A stretch of DNA of 64,000 nt, taken from positions 4,340,001-4,404,000 of the forward strand of contig JAWHQI010000166.1 in NCBI GenBank assembly GCA_033032865.1. The letters are read 5' to 3'. A program made the translations under genes and the position numbers. The number at the start of each line of letters is the position of its first letter. The first letter of the stretch is position 1. The notes beneath the pieces were generated by a model, which saw nothing but the letters and a program-made list of their open reading frames with translations, made no database searches and was not told the DNA's origin. The DNA comes from Dactylorhiza incarnata. Its lineage: Eukaryota > Streptophyta > Magnoliopsida > Asparagales > Orchidaceae. Below, one piece after another: positions 42,993 to 55,243 of this stretch.

Positions 42993-45185
42993 ATGTCTGG
43001 AATGAAAAGATGCAAGGATTCCATCAAGTTGCCCTTCTGCTCTAAGGAGAACTTCCCAATGTGGAAGGAAAGAGTGAAGTTCTACATGGAAGCCACCGAT
43101 CCAAGAATTTTTCAGATCGTTGAGGAAGGTCCACATGTTCCGATGAAACCTTCTTCAACAAATTCAACCATTCAGGTTCTAAAGAAGATGCTGGAGTTAA
43201 TTAAAGATGAGATTGCTCTCGTCGCCTTGGGAAAGAAGGCAAAGAACAGCATTGCCGGTGTAGTGGGCGATTCTATGCTACAAAATCTTATACACTGCAA
43301 GTCTGCCAAGGAGATGTGGGATTCCATAGCTGTTCTTATGGAAGGTACAGAAGAAGTGAGGGATGATCGACGATCGTTGCTAAACCAAGAATATGAAGCA
43401 TTCAAGCAAGATCCAAGAGATTCCATTTCTGATACTTATGAGAAGTTCTTTAAGATCGTAAACGGTCTTAGGAATTATGATCGAGAATTCACCGTCGAAG
43501 AATTGAATGACAAGTTCTTGAGATCCTTGACGAAAGAATGGGATACCAAGGCAATTGCTATCCGGGAATTCGAAAAGTTGGCTACGATGGAGCCACAGAT
43601 TCTGTTCGGAAAGCTTCTATCCCATGAGCTCAAGCTGAGTATCAGAAAAGCTGAAGAAGAAGGATGCTCCACCTCTGGAAGGGAGAAGTCCGTGGCACTA
43701 AAGGCTAAAGGGTCAAGAAGAAATAAAGCTACATCATCTGTCAGGAGACAATCCTCAGATGAAGATGATGAAGATGATGCTTGCCCCTCAAGCTCTGATA
43801 TGTCTGATGGAGAGTTCTCTTCACTCTCCAAGAAATTCAAGAGATTGCTAAATAAAAGGAAGCAAAGGAATGATCAATCCTCCTCATCAGATCATAGAAA
43901 ATCAAGACGTGATGATGACCATCACAAGAAGGAACACAGCAACGACAGTACGGAATGTCCATACAAAAAGAAGAAAGAGAAGAAATCCTTCAAAGGAAAG
44001 AAGAAAGAAGAAAAGAGCTTCTTAGCAAAGAAGACAAAGACTCTTAGCGGCAGCGACTCAGTCGAGTCAAGCTCGAATGATGAAGCCTATTTTGAGCTTA
44101 TGGCAAATTCAGATTCAGATAACTACGACACCCCTTATGAAGGGAAGGTAAACTCGCACACTCCTCTTTCTGATTCTGAAACTGGATCCAATGCGAATGA
44201 AGGCTATTCTTCTAAGGAAGACTTAGATCTAATGGTTCAGTATAAAGCTTTATTGGTAGGATTTGACAAATGCCGCAAGGTAGTCAAATCTCAAGCAAAA
44301 GAGATTGAATCTCTCAAGGCAGTGGAATCAGATTTGAGGGAGGAAATTGAAAAATTAACTCCTCTCAAAGATGAAGTCCAACTCTTGAAGGATGAATTAA
44401 AAAGCTCTACTGAATTATTAAATCTAAAGGAGAAATTCATAAATGAATTAGAAGAAAAGTTAGTGGTGGAAACGAAGATAGTTGAAAGCTTCTTTAAACC
44501 AAAAACTATTCTTCCAATCATTGATAGATTTTCTGCTCCTGCGAAGGGTTGTGGCCTTGGTCATGAGGCTGAAAGTAGTAAGGCCACTAAGAAAAGAGCT
44601 ATTAAAGGTAAGGGCAAGGTTGACCAAAATCAAACCTCATTCAAGAAGGTAGTGTTCCCTACAAACACTTATGATTTTGAGTCCATGTATGGTCACTTTA
44701 CAAGACCAACTCATGTTGAGTCAAGTAAGGGGAACCAAGGATGGAGCCATCCCCGAAGCCTCAAAACAACTGCTTTCAAGGCACCTTATGAAGAAGTAAT
44801 CCTCAAGGATCATGGTTCATTTGTACATGGATCAGTTGCTAAGAAAGCACCTAAGATTAAATCTATTATTGCTAAGCCTCTTGAGAAGAAGTAGCCGTGT
44901 GTATGTTGCAATCACGAGGCGTCTACTTCTAAGAATGTTGCTCTTACTAGACCTCCCATCCAAAAGGTGAAGCAGGAGAACAAGAGACGATACAATCGAT
45001 TTGATTGTTGGTGTTGTGGCAAAGTTGGTCACTTCGCCATAGATTGTTGGTTTAACCCCAGAAATTATAAGACTCCACGGGTTAACAATGTAAGAATGAC
45101 CCCTTGCAATGTTAACATTCCGAGTGGTGTTGATCTAACCAGGAACCTAGGACCCAAATCCTTTTGGGTTCCTAAGGGTAATTAA
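42993..45185 (+). pseudogene. Copia-D gag
   Basis: 730 sense codons interrupted by one TAG (44892-44894); the downstream 97 codons stay in frame. The start MSGMKRCKDSIKLP is the first ATG after the leader. The capsid-like region has FPMWKERVKFYMEA, KEMWDSIAVLMEGTEEV and LLNQEYEAFK. A basic/acidic serine-rich middle (about residues 230-400) is followed by a coiled coil (about 410-500) and a CCHC knuckle CWCCGKVGHFAIDC (about 45006-45047). The tail SFWVPKGN ends the frame. With the stop in place the zinc knuckle is lost; whether it is read through is unknown. Confidence 0.85.
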
Positions 45186-45644
45186 TCTGTGATTGCAGGT
45201 ATGTCCAAAGGCCAACCAAAAATCTAATCAGGCATTTGGACAGTGGATGTTCATGGCACATGAACAGAACAAGAAGTATATAGCAAGGATGCTAATAATT
45301 TTAGGAAATCAGTCCAGGCACTAAAATTCTGAGGGGGAGAAAAGATTGAGGGGAAGCTGATTCAATATTTTCAAAGTTTACTTCCAAATAAGGACTCCTA
45401 TGCAGTTGCTGAGGGGGAGCTTTTATCTCTCATGCTTTTCCTTCCCTATCTGAAGTAGTTAGAAAGGGGGAGAGAAGTTGAAGTTGGGAGAGAAGCTGAA
45501 GTTAAAAGAGAAAGTTGAAAGGGAGAGAAGGTTGAAAAGCTAAGTTTTTAACTCTCCTTATATTTAATATATTTCTCTATATATTTATCTCTGTGCAATT
45601 CAACTTAGTAAACAGGGTTCTCACTTCTTCAAATAGGGGGAGAT
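45186..45644 (+). other. Copia-D protease remnant and polypurine region
   Basis: HLDSGCSWHMNR (45233 onward) is the start of a copia protease, cut off by a TAG within a few codons. The rest is purine-rich, with several GAGGGGGAG motifs, and ends at the polypurine tract AATAGGGGGAGAT before the 3' LTR. Confidence 0.75.
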
Positions 45645-47582
45645 TGTTGGGTATTGTAGCCACAATTACCTTGATTTGAAGAAGTGTCCCTTGAACTAAG
45701 ATGAATTGATATTGTATTTGATATTGCTATCTAGTATGTGTTTGCAGATTATAAATGACTAAGTACAAACCAATATCAGGTTTCAGTGAGTCATAAAACA
45801 CAGGCCTATGCAATGTAATTCCTCATTGTGTAGACCAAGGTGTTGACTTATGTGGAATCTGTCTATTGGGATGTACTTCATATTCAAACACAAAGAAATT
45901 GCCAAGAGAAATTGCTGCTGATCTGGAAGAAACATTTTTCCTAAGTATTTAGGAATTCGTCGAACGCATGAAGGAGTTCGTCGAGCTCCGTTCGACGAAC
46001 TGAAGAGCTTTCGTCAATCACAGTTTTTCTGAACTGAAGTGTGTTCGTCGAACGCAGGCTAGAGTTCGTCGAACGCAGAGCATTGGCCGTTCGTCGAACG
46101 CAGCTTTGAGTTCGTCGAACGCAGAGTTTTGTCGAGTTCGTCGAACGCAGTTTGAATTGATTTCATCGATCGCCGAGCTCCGTTCGACGAACTGAAGTTG
46201 TTTCGTCGAACGCAGGTTTATCGAGATTGAATTGTTTCGTCGGCCGCCGTTCGTCGAGCGCCGTTCGACGAAGTGAAGAAGGTTCGTCGATCGCTGTTAT
46301 GCTGAGATTGAAAGGTTTTGTCGATCGCTGTTCTTCGAGCTCCGTTCGACGAACTGAAGTGGTTTCGTCGAACACAGCTTTACTGAAGCAAAAGTGGTTT
46401 CGTCGATCACGTTCGTCGATCGCCGTTCGACGAAGGGAAGAAATGATTTCGTCGAGCGCTGTTCCGTTTGACGAATTTTTCTCAGACGACAATTTTGCTC
46501 TGCGCTGTTTCATTTTTCAAATCCTGTCGGATTTAAGGAATGTTCTCCTTAATTCCTGCATACAGCCGTTGGAGAATAATTTTCCTTAATTCCAGCTGAT
46601 AGTCGTTGGAGAAGAAATCCTCCTTAATTCTTGGTACTGCCATTGAAAGAAATCTTGCTTAATATCTGCATACAGCCGTTGGAAAATATTCTTCCATAAG
46701 TCTTGCTTATAGCCGTTGGGGAGGAGGTCTCTATATATAGTCCCTTTGGATTTTTCGTACATGCTAATGGTTATAATCGTGATTCGAAAATAAACAGAAG
46801 AAGATCACAAGAATTCTGTCTGCGCCCCGTTCGTTCTCGCAAAGTCTTTTGTCGCTGCCGACAAATTTGTTGGTGATTCTTCTTGAAGAAAAGAGAAAAA
46901 TAATTCTCTGATTTCTGTTTCTATAAAGCTTCTTTCAGATCTAGTTTTTCTCCTAAGTTTCAGATCAAGCTTTCAAGAAAAGGTTTCTTCTTCCTCTCTC
47001 TAGATCCAGATTTTCTATTCTTTCAAGGAAGAAGAAGTTCTCTCATTTTCAGATCTGATCAAGTCAAATCTCCAGAAATTTTTAAGAAGATTGTTTTTCA
47101 ATCTAAAGTTTTGTAAAAATCCTTTACATATCTTTGTAGGAAGTTTTACTTCCGAGTTTTGTAGGAGTTTTACTCCGAGTTGTAGGAGCGTTGTCTCCGA
47201 GCTTGTAGGAAGTTTTTCTTCCGAATTTGTAGGAGTTTTACTCCGAGTTGTAGGAGCGTTGTCTCCGAGTTTGTAGGAAGTTTTCCTTCCGAGTTTGTAG
47301 GAACCTTGTCTCCGAGTTGTAGGAGTGGTGACTCCGAGTTGTAGGATTATTCATAATCTGAGAATAGTGAAGTAGCCTAGTCTAGCCGGTCGTGCTAGAT
47401 AGCTGAGGTGGAAAGTGGACTACCCACATCGGGGAACCACTATATATCCTTGTGTTGTGTTGTGCTCTTTTGGTTTCTGTGCGCTTTTATTCAAAGTTTT
47501 TAATTCCGCAAAAAGCCATAGAATCCACATATTCACCCCCCCCCCCCTCTAGGTGATTTAGGCTCGCAACTAGATGCTTTCA
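45645..47582 (+). repeat. Copia-D 3' LTR
   Basis: Same organisation as the 5' LTR. It lacks one TTCGTCGAACGCAG unit, and its C run near 47536 is longer. Confidence 0.93.
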
Positions 47583-47646
47583 TACACAATGAGTGTGTCC
47601 CAATTATCCTTGGCAGTCTCACAATGCACCAAATTTTGGAAGGTGG
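47583..47646 (-). pseudogene. Copia-F gag, short middle fragment
   Basis: FQNLVHCETAKDNWDTLIV on the minus strand links the 54376 and 40958 fragments. It lies between copia-D and copia-C. Confidence 0.8.
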
Positions 47647-48916
47647 TGTGAAATTTTTCGAATCTTTATGAAGCGAGCAGGAGTTAGTCAACTTAGAGCT
47701 CACAAGCCAAACAACCAGAAGCAAATGGAGGCAAACAAGTGATCTTTATTGATAGCAACTTCAAATTACAAGGCAAGGCATGCTTGGCGAGACATGATTT
47801 CGCCAGCACAAACACCAAAGAGAAAAACAGAAATTGAAGATAACTTGAGACCGCGCGGTCTCCCTTGCGACCTCAGCAACTCGCCAAACCGCAACCCGCT
47901 GCCGATCTCAGAACAACACCAACCCACTGATCTGACCGCACCCTTCCTTGCGAACTCCTGATTCTCCCGAACTCCAGCAACACAACTCCAAGCCGCAGAC
48001 CGCCCGAACACTTTCAGAGGAAGAGGTGATCGTTGCTGCCCGCACTATCCGCAGAAGCTGCACAATAAGAGTTCAATCAGCAGACCGCCCGGTCACACAA
48101 ACAGAGACCGCAGTAAAGAAGAGAACTCAGCTTACAATTGGTGTGTCTATTTTTTATTGCTGCTGATGGGTCCTATTTATAGGCGTGAGACCTGATCCAG
48201 TCACCACCCCATGAGATAGGATCACCACCCACCAGACCGCGCGACCTGACCGGTCACACCGCGCGATCAGCAATAGTTCTCCTGCTTCATTTTGGTGAAC
48301 TCGCCAGCTTCAACATCAACTATGAGAGACCGCCACTCTCACAGCAGATCGCGACTCCAAGGGAGATCGCCAGACCGCCCGAAGCTGTTCACCCCCTGTG
48401 TTCATCCGAGACCGCGAACACAGCCAGTTCGCCATCAATCCGCGAACTCAAGTCCGCATGCCGGTCTCCACCTGAGACCGCGGACAGCTTCCAGCTCGCA
48501 TACCAATCTCCTCCTGAGACCGTGAACTGAGACCGCGCGACTAAGACCCTTAGTCCTCGAATACCAATAGGAAGCCCGGTCAGCTACCAGACCGCATCCT
48601 GGAAAACCTGGAACAAGCTGTTCGGTCACACCAGACCGCCACAGCCTCGAATACAGCCCGCCACGCGGTCACGCATTGACCGCGCACACCTGAAGACGAT
48701 CAACCCACCACGCGGTCACAGACAGGCCGCGCGGCCTTCACCTTCAGCCGCCTTGGACCCATACCAGCGATCAAGCCAGGAGACCACAGTTAGGCTTAGA
48801 CAAGCCAGACCCCAGAGGCAGACCGCCAGGCCGTGCGATCACACCAGACCGCCCGACCTCCTCCCAGACCGCCCAGGTCCAAAAAACACCTAACTTCCAA
48901 TTCAACAATTTCAACA
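47647..48916 (-). repeat. Copia-C 3' LTR
   Basis: Minus TATA box CCTATAAATAGG at 48172-48183. GACCGCGCGGTC-type dyads are abundant. Flanked on the inside by polypurine CAAGGGGGAG (minus). Confidence 0.93.
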
Positions 48917-51900
48917 CTCCCCCTTGAAGTGGGAAGTTGAAACTAGCCCCAGTAGGCTCCTTAGCCGTGTGAACGGCCCCTTCGCCAGCACCTTTGTGAA
49001 GATGTCTGCCACGTTGTCCGCACTCCGCACATGCTCGACCGAAAGAGATCCCTCAAGCACCTTCTCCCGTATGAAGTGATGCTCGATCTCGATATGCTTG
49101 GTCCTCGCGTGACAAACTGGATTGGTAACCAGTTTGAGAGTACTCTCGTTGTCACCGCATAGCAGAGTCGGCTCCCGAACCTCCTTGTGGACGTCTCCCA
49201 CCAACCTCCTAAGCCAGATGGCTTCCTGAGCTGCCAAGGCCAAAGCCTTATATTCCGCTTCCGTGGTGGAGACCGATACGGAATCCTGCTTCTTGATGCA
49301 CCATGATATAGCTGTAGGGCCCGCCATGAAGACGAATCCAGATGTCGATTTCCGATCATCCGAATCTCCCCCGTAGTCAGCATCCATGTACCCGTGCACC
49401 TCGAAGCCCGCATCTCTCCTGTATAGGAGACCCATGTCCGAGGTCGCCTTGACATACTTCAGAATGTTCTTGGCTGCTAGCAGATGAGGTACCCGTGGCT
49501 CCGCCATATATCGACTCACTCTGCCAACTGCATATGCAATATCCGGCCTTGTGATCGTCAGATAGATCAAGCTCCCAACCAGAGCTCGGAACACCAACAA
49601 ATCTTACATGATCCTCCCCTCATCCTTGCGAAATTTTGTGGCCTTCTCCAGAGGTGTGGAAGTGCACTTCCCTTCCTTCATGCCGAATCGCTCTACGATC
49701 CCCTCCGTATATCCGGCCTGGGTCACCAACACTCCACCTTCCTTCCTCTGCACCTCGAGTCCAAGGAAATGGTGAAGCTCACCTAAGTCCTTCATCTCGA
49801 ACCTGATGGACAGCTCGGCCCGAAGCTACGCTACCTCCTCCTTCGAGTTCCCCGTCACGATCATATCGTCGACATATAGCAGCACGATGACTTGAAGCTC
49901 CCCGCTCTTCTTGACGAACAAGCTTGAGTCTGAGTCTGAAGCACCAAATCCACAGAATAGAAGATATTCTGCTATCTTCCCGTACCACGCCCTCGGCGCT
50001 TTCTTCAACCCAGACAGGGCCTTCTTCAGCTTGCAAACATGCTCCGGAAAATCTTCAGACACAAAGCCTGGTGGCTGGACCATGAAGATATCCTTGTCAA
50101 TCTCGCCGTACAAGAAAACGTTCTTGACGTCGAGCTGCCAAATCTCCCATCCACTGAACGCCGCCAAGGCAATGATGAACCGAACTGAAGTCATTTTTGC
50201 CACCGGACTGAATGTCTCCTCGTAGTCTTCACCGTATTGCTGCGAGAACCCCCGAGCTACAAGGCGAGCCTTGTACCGCTCGATGCTGCCGTCAGCTTTC
50301 TTCTTGAGCTTGTAGACCCACTTGCATGTCGCGGGAATGGTGCCCTTGGGCTTGGGCACAAGAGACCAGGTCTCATTCTTCTCAAGAGCTGCCATCTCTT
50401 CTTGCATAGCAATGTCCCACTCCTTCATGCCTCTGGACTTCTCAAATCTTGACGGCTCCCTCTCATCCAAGGGACCAGCGAAGAAACATGAGACGAAGCT
50501 TACTGCGTTTCCTCCTGTATAGCGATCAGGGGCGACGATCGCTCGCTTCGACCTCCTCAGCTCCTTCCCCTGAACCGCATTATCTTCAGCTGCTTCTTCC
50601 CTAGCTCCTCTTCCAGACGTGCTAGGAGCATCGCTCCCCCTGCTCCCTGAACCAGAAGCCCCCGTCTCGGAACTAGAAGGAGATGGACCACCTGGTGACA
50701 CAGGTAGCTCCACATGAAGATCCTCCACAGCTTTCTCTGGCACCTCCACCCTGCTCTATGGTAGATCCACATCAGAAGACCCCTTGTAAGATGTCACCTC
50801 ATCGAACACGACGTCACGAGATACCACAAATCTCCACGTCTCCGGGTCCATGCACTTCCAGCCTTTCTTCCGCTCATCGTATCCCACGAAGACTAGCTTC
50901 CTTGCTTTCGCATCTAGCTTCGTCCGAAGAGCATCTGGAACATGCACGTAGCAGGTGGAACCAAACACCCTAAGGTGTGCCACGCTTGGCTTCTCCTTGA
51001 ACATCATCTCATGTGGAGTCAACATGTTGATGGGACTCAAAGGCATCCTGTTGATGACGTAGGCAGCACAAGACATTCCCTCCGCACATAAGGACTTTGG
51101 GATACTCTTGGCATGCAGCCAACACTTGCAGGTCTCCGTCAGATGACGGATCTTCCACTCTGCAACACCGTTCTGCTGTGGAATATGTGCACAAGTGAGC
51201 TCTCTCTGGATGCCTGCCTTCCTGCAAAAAGTAGAGAACTCACTGGAGGTGAACTCCCCTCCGTTCTCAGTCCTCAGCTTCTTCACCCGCAGTCCTAGCC
51301 GACCCTCCACGAGCTCCTTGAACTCCACAAACTTGGCAAACGCCTCCGCCTTCTCCTTCAGGAAATATACCCAGACATATCTGGTGTAGTCATCGATCAA
51401 CACCAACATATATCTGCTGCCTCTGAGGCTTGGGGTAGCAGTAGGTCCCATTAAGTCACCGTGGATGCACTCCAATGGCACACTACCCCTTGTTTGCGAC
51501 TTGTCAAATGGTAGTCGATGAGACTTGCCGAACTGACATCCCATGCAAACATGACCTTCACCGTAGGAAGATAGACTTGGCAGGCCCTTGACCAGACCTC
51601 TCACCGCCATAGCTTTCAGCTTGTCCATCCCTACGTGCCCCAACCTCTCATGCCATATAACGGCACCATCATTCGTCTTCATCTTGTCGACATAGGAACT
51701 TGTCGATAAAACGAACAAGTCTTTTGCCCGTCTCCCGACATGGACGACCTCAGCCTTTACGGCCTCAAAATTGCGTAGAAACTTCACTTCTGTTGGGCCA
51801 AACAGAATGTGATACCCAGCGTATACAGCGTTGGTCACGGAGAAGAGGTTTTTCCTCATACCAGGCACGTGATAGACACTCTTCAAAGTAAGTGGCCCTC

Positions 51901-52984
51901 TATCACTGCCCAAGGAAACAACCCCCACCTTCTCTACTAGATGCACAGTATTATCAGCAGTAATGATTGCATTGTTACCTGTATAGGGTTGTGCAGAAGA
52001 AAGCTTGGTCTCGTCTCCGGTGAGGTGATGACCACACCCCGAGTCCACGATCCAGTCTTCCAGATAGTTGATAGAAGCAGAAGCTCCAACAGAAGCCGAG
52101 AAGGCTCCCCCCCAACCTCCTTCAAAGTGCCTGGCCTCAGCTTCCTCCTTCTCCGCAGCATGCCCAGCTTGGGTGACCACCTTGCAATCCTTCCTGATGT
52201 GGCCATACTTGCCACACTTGAAGCACTTCGGACCTTCACCATTCTTCTTCCCGTCAGCCTTGGGAGCATACCCCCTTTCCTGCTGCCCAGAAGTGGAAGG
52301 CCCATAGCCTCCTCCAACGGTCTTCTTCTTCTTATCCCACTTCTTCTTCTTCCCTGAGAAGAGCACTTCGCCATCTCCCCCAGCTACCGACACCCCCGCC
52401 ATTTGCCTTGCCAAACTTTCATGCGATGCAAGCAAGTTCTCCACCTCCAACAGAGACGGCTGATTTGCCCATCCCTGCACCGACGTCACAAAAGCAATAT
52501 ATTCCTTCCGCAAGCCGCGGATGATGTGCCTCTTCAGCTTCGCCTCAGAGATAGGCTCATCAGGATCCAATGCTGAGATTTCAGCGCACAAGTTCTTCAT
52601 CTTCAGAAAGAAAGTGGAGATAGAAAGATCACCCTGAGCCGACCTTGCCAGCTCATTCTCCAAGAACTGTAGCCTTGCTACATTCTTCTTGTTAAACAGC
52701 CCATCCAAGGCTCTCCAGATCTCCGCAGCCGATCCACATCCCAGAATGTGATCAAACAGATCAGGTGAGATTGCCCTCTTCAGAGTGAACTCTGCCTTCG
52801 CATTCATCCTCCTCCAAGTTCTCACCTCAGCCCCATTATCCCCTTCCGGGACAACTTCCTGCGTCTGATCTCCTCCAACTACTTCCCAGAGGTCCTCACC
52901 TAGAAGATAGCTTTGCATACACGACTTCCACTTCTTGAAGTTAGTCGATGTAAGCATCTCAATTCCAAGACCCCTCGCTTCCAT
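48911..52984 (-). pseudogene. Copia-C gag-pol polyprotein (three in-frame stops)
   Basis: 1358 codons in one frame from MEARGLGIEML. Gag: FKKWKSCMQSYLLG, knuckle CFKCGKYGHIRKDC. Protease: WIVDSGCGHHLTGD. Integrase: WHERLGHVG, CMGCQFGKSHRLPF, DDYTRYVW, ENGGEFTSSEF (Asp of DNGG replaced by Glu) and PQQNGVAEWKIR. RT: QLDVKNVFLYGE, LSGLKKAPRAWYGK and YVDDMIVTGNSKEE. RNase H: MDADYGGDSDDRKS, STTEAEYKAL and HIEIEHHFIRE. Stops at 50756 (Glu to TAG), 49826 (Lys to TAG) and 49604 (Glu to TAA), judged against copia-A. No frameshift. The final stop lies six bases inside the LTR. The lineage looks Tork-like, inferred from RNase H and RT motifs. Confidence 0.93.
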
Positions 52985-53064
52985 TGCTCTACCACTGGTT
53001 CCTTCTTCACAAAGGCGATGGCTACTCTAAGTCACTCACAGCTCTATCCACTCCAACCAACCTA

Positions 53065-53076
53065 CCTCTGATACCA
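53065..53076 (-). other. Copia-C primer binding site
   Basis: Minus-strand TGGTATCAGAGG directly after the LTR. Confidence 0.88.
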
Positions 53077-54375
53077 TGCGAAATTTTTCGAATCTTTATG
53101 AAGCGAGCAGGAGTTAGTCAACTTAGAGCTCACAAGCCAAACAACCATAAGCAAATGGAGGCAAACAAGTGATCGTTATTGATAGCAACTTCAAATTACA
53201 AGGCAAGGCATGCTTGGCGAGACATGATTTCGCCAGCACAAACACCAAAGAGAAAAACAGAAATTGAAGATAACTTGAGACCGCGCGGTCTCCCTTGCGA
53301 CCTCAGCAACTCGCCAAACCGCAACCCGCTGCCGATCTCAGAACAACACCAACCCGCTGATTCGACCGCACCCTTCCTTCCGAGCTCCTGATTCTCCCGA
53401 ACTCCAGCAACACAACTCCAAGCCGCAGACCGCCCGAACACTTTCAGAGGAAGAGGTGATCGCTGATGCCCGCACTATCCGCAGAAGCTGCACAATAAGA
53501 GTTCAATCAGCAGACCGCCCGGTCACACAAATAGAGACCGCAGGAAATAAGAGAACTCAGCTTACACTTGGTGTGTCTATTTTTTTATTGCTGCCGATGG
53601 GTCCTATTTATAGGCGCGAGACCTGATCCAGTCACCACCCCATGAGATAGGATCACCACCCACCAGACCGCGCGACCTGACCGGTCACACCGCGCGATCA
53701 GCAATAGTACTCCTGCTTCATTTTGGTGAACTCGCCAGCTTCAACATCAACTATGAGAGACCGACACTCTCACAGCAGATCGCGACTCCAAGGGAGATCG
53801 CCAGACCGCCCGAAGCTGTTCACCCCCTGTGTTCATCCGAGACCGCGAACACAGCCAGTTCGCCATCAATTCGCGAACTCAAGTCCGCATGACGGTCTCC
53901 ACCTGAGACCGCGGACAGCGTCCAGCTCGCATACCAATCTCCTTCTGAGACCGCGAACTGAGACCGCGCGACTAAGACCCTTAGTCCGCGAATACCAACA
54001 GGAAGCCCGGTTAGCTACCAGACCGCATCCTGGAAAACCTGGAACAAGCTGTGCGGTCACACCAGACCGCCACAGCCTTGAAGATAACCCGCCACGCGGT
54101 CACGCATTGACCGCGCACACCTGAAGATGATCAACCCACCACGCGGTCACAGACAGACCGCGCGGCCTTCACATTCAGCCGCCTTGGACCCATACCAGCG
54201 ATCAAGACAGGAGACCGCAGTTAGGCTTAGACAAGCCAGACCGCAGAGGCAGACCGCCAGGCCGTGCGATCACACCAGACCGCTCGACCTCCTCCCAGAC
54301 CGCCCAGGTCCAAAAAACCCCTAACTTCCACTTCAACAATTGATCTGCTTTCTGAGAATACTGGATGTTTCAACA
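53077..54375 (-). repeat. Copia-C 5' LTR
   Basis: Like 47647-48916 but with about 26 extra bases (54343-54367) close to its outer end. Placement of the end at 54375 is fixed by the GGTGG duplication. Confidence 0.9.
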
Positions 54376-54684
54376 GGTGGAATCATCAATTGCATTTACT
54401 ATTATATTTTGTACTCTCTTGTCCATTGTAGCAAGTGCAAGTTCATCCTTTGTCATTTCAACATATGACTTGGCCACTTGTCTTGTAGGATCAATAGTGG
54501 AGGGCTTTGTGAAGACAAAGGGACCCTCCTTGACAGTAATATACATCCTAGGACCTGAGGCTTCCATGAACAGCCTAACCCTTTTGCTTCCATATGTCAA
54601 AAGTCTCCTTTTTTGCATATGGGCAACTTCATTGACATCATCTCCTTCTGACCTCCAGTGGTAGCCATTGAATTCATATTTGAC
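54376..54684 (-). pseudogene. Copia-F gag, N-terminal fragment
   Basis: MNSMATTGG ... KLPICKKGDF, then (shifted frame) VRLFMEASGPRMYITVKEGP, YVEMTKDELALATM and IIVNAIDDST, where copia-C interrupts. Clearly homologous to copia-D gag but diverged. Confidence 0.8.
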
Positions 54685-54734
54685 TACTCTTTTGTAGAAT
54701 CTTGTCAGACTGTTAAGTCCTTTTTGACCAACCT

Positions 54735-54747
54735 CCCACTGATACCA
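54735..54747 (-). other. Copia-F primer binding site
   Basis: Minus TGGTATCAGTGGG, two bases from the LTR end at 54750; one or two mismatches to initiator tRNA-Met. Confidence 0.75.
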
Positions 54748-54749
54748 CT

Positions 54750-55243
54750 TGATAGTTTATAGGGTAGTAGTCTAATTCACCTAGAAGGGGGGGGGGGGGG
54801 GGGTGAATAGGTCTCTTTGATTTTCCTTAGTTGTTGCTAGCAGTTGTTAGATATAATTAAAAAAGCAAAAGCACAACACAGAAAGCACACAACTATCTAT
54901 AGTGCTTCCCCAAGACAGTGTGTCTATGGGTAGTCCACTTTCCCTCTACACCTTTCTAACAGTGTGTTAGACAAGGCTAAATCCTCCAAATTCAGCTCCA
55001 AGAGCTTACAATACAGATCCCTCAGGATCTCTCAGGTTTGCACCAAACCCTACCTTAAGCTAAATAGGCCTACCTCAGGCTCAAACATCCCTACTTCTCA
55101 GAGTGTTCCAACTCCTTCAACTCAGAGATCCACTGATCTCCTACCTCAGACCTATCAAGAAGCCCTACCTCAGATCTCCCCAAAGATCCTACCCTCAAGC
55201 TGGAATTTCAGCTTTACTTCTCAGGCTAAACAACCATAAAGCT
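54750..55243 (-). repeat. Copia-F 5' LTR, truncated by gypsy-2
   Basis: Contains a G run (54787-54803) at the position where the other copia LTRs have C runs on their own sense strand. Repeated CCTACCTCAG-like text at 55060-55190. Breaks at 55243, where gypsy-2 begins. Confidence 0.7.

Larger units (their letters stand above)
40959..47582 (+). mobile_element. Copia-D: gag-only Ty1/copia element
   Basis: Flanked by TACAC (40954-40958, 47583-47587). LTRs 40959-42915 and 45645-47582 are highly similar. The internal region of 2.7 kb contains gag and a few codons of protease but no integrase, RT or RNase H. Inserted in copia-F gag. Confidence 0.93.
47647..54375 (-). mobile_element. Copia-C: nearly intact Ty1/copia element, minus strand
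   Basis: Duplication GGTGG at 47642-47646 and 54376-54380. LTRs 47647-48916 (3') and 53077-54375 (5'). One long gag-pol frame with three in-frame stops. Sister family of copia-A. Confidence 0.93.
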
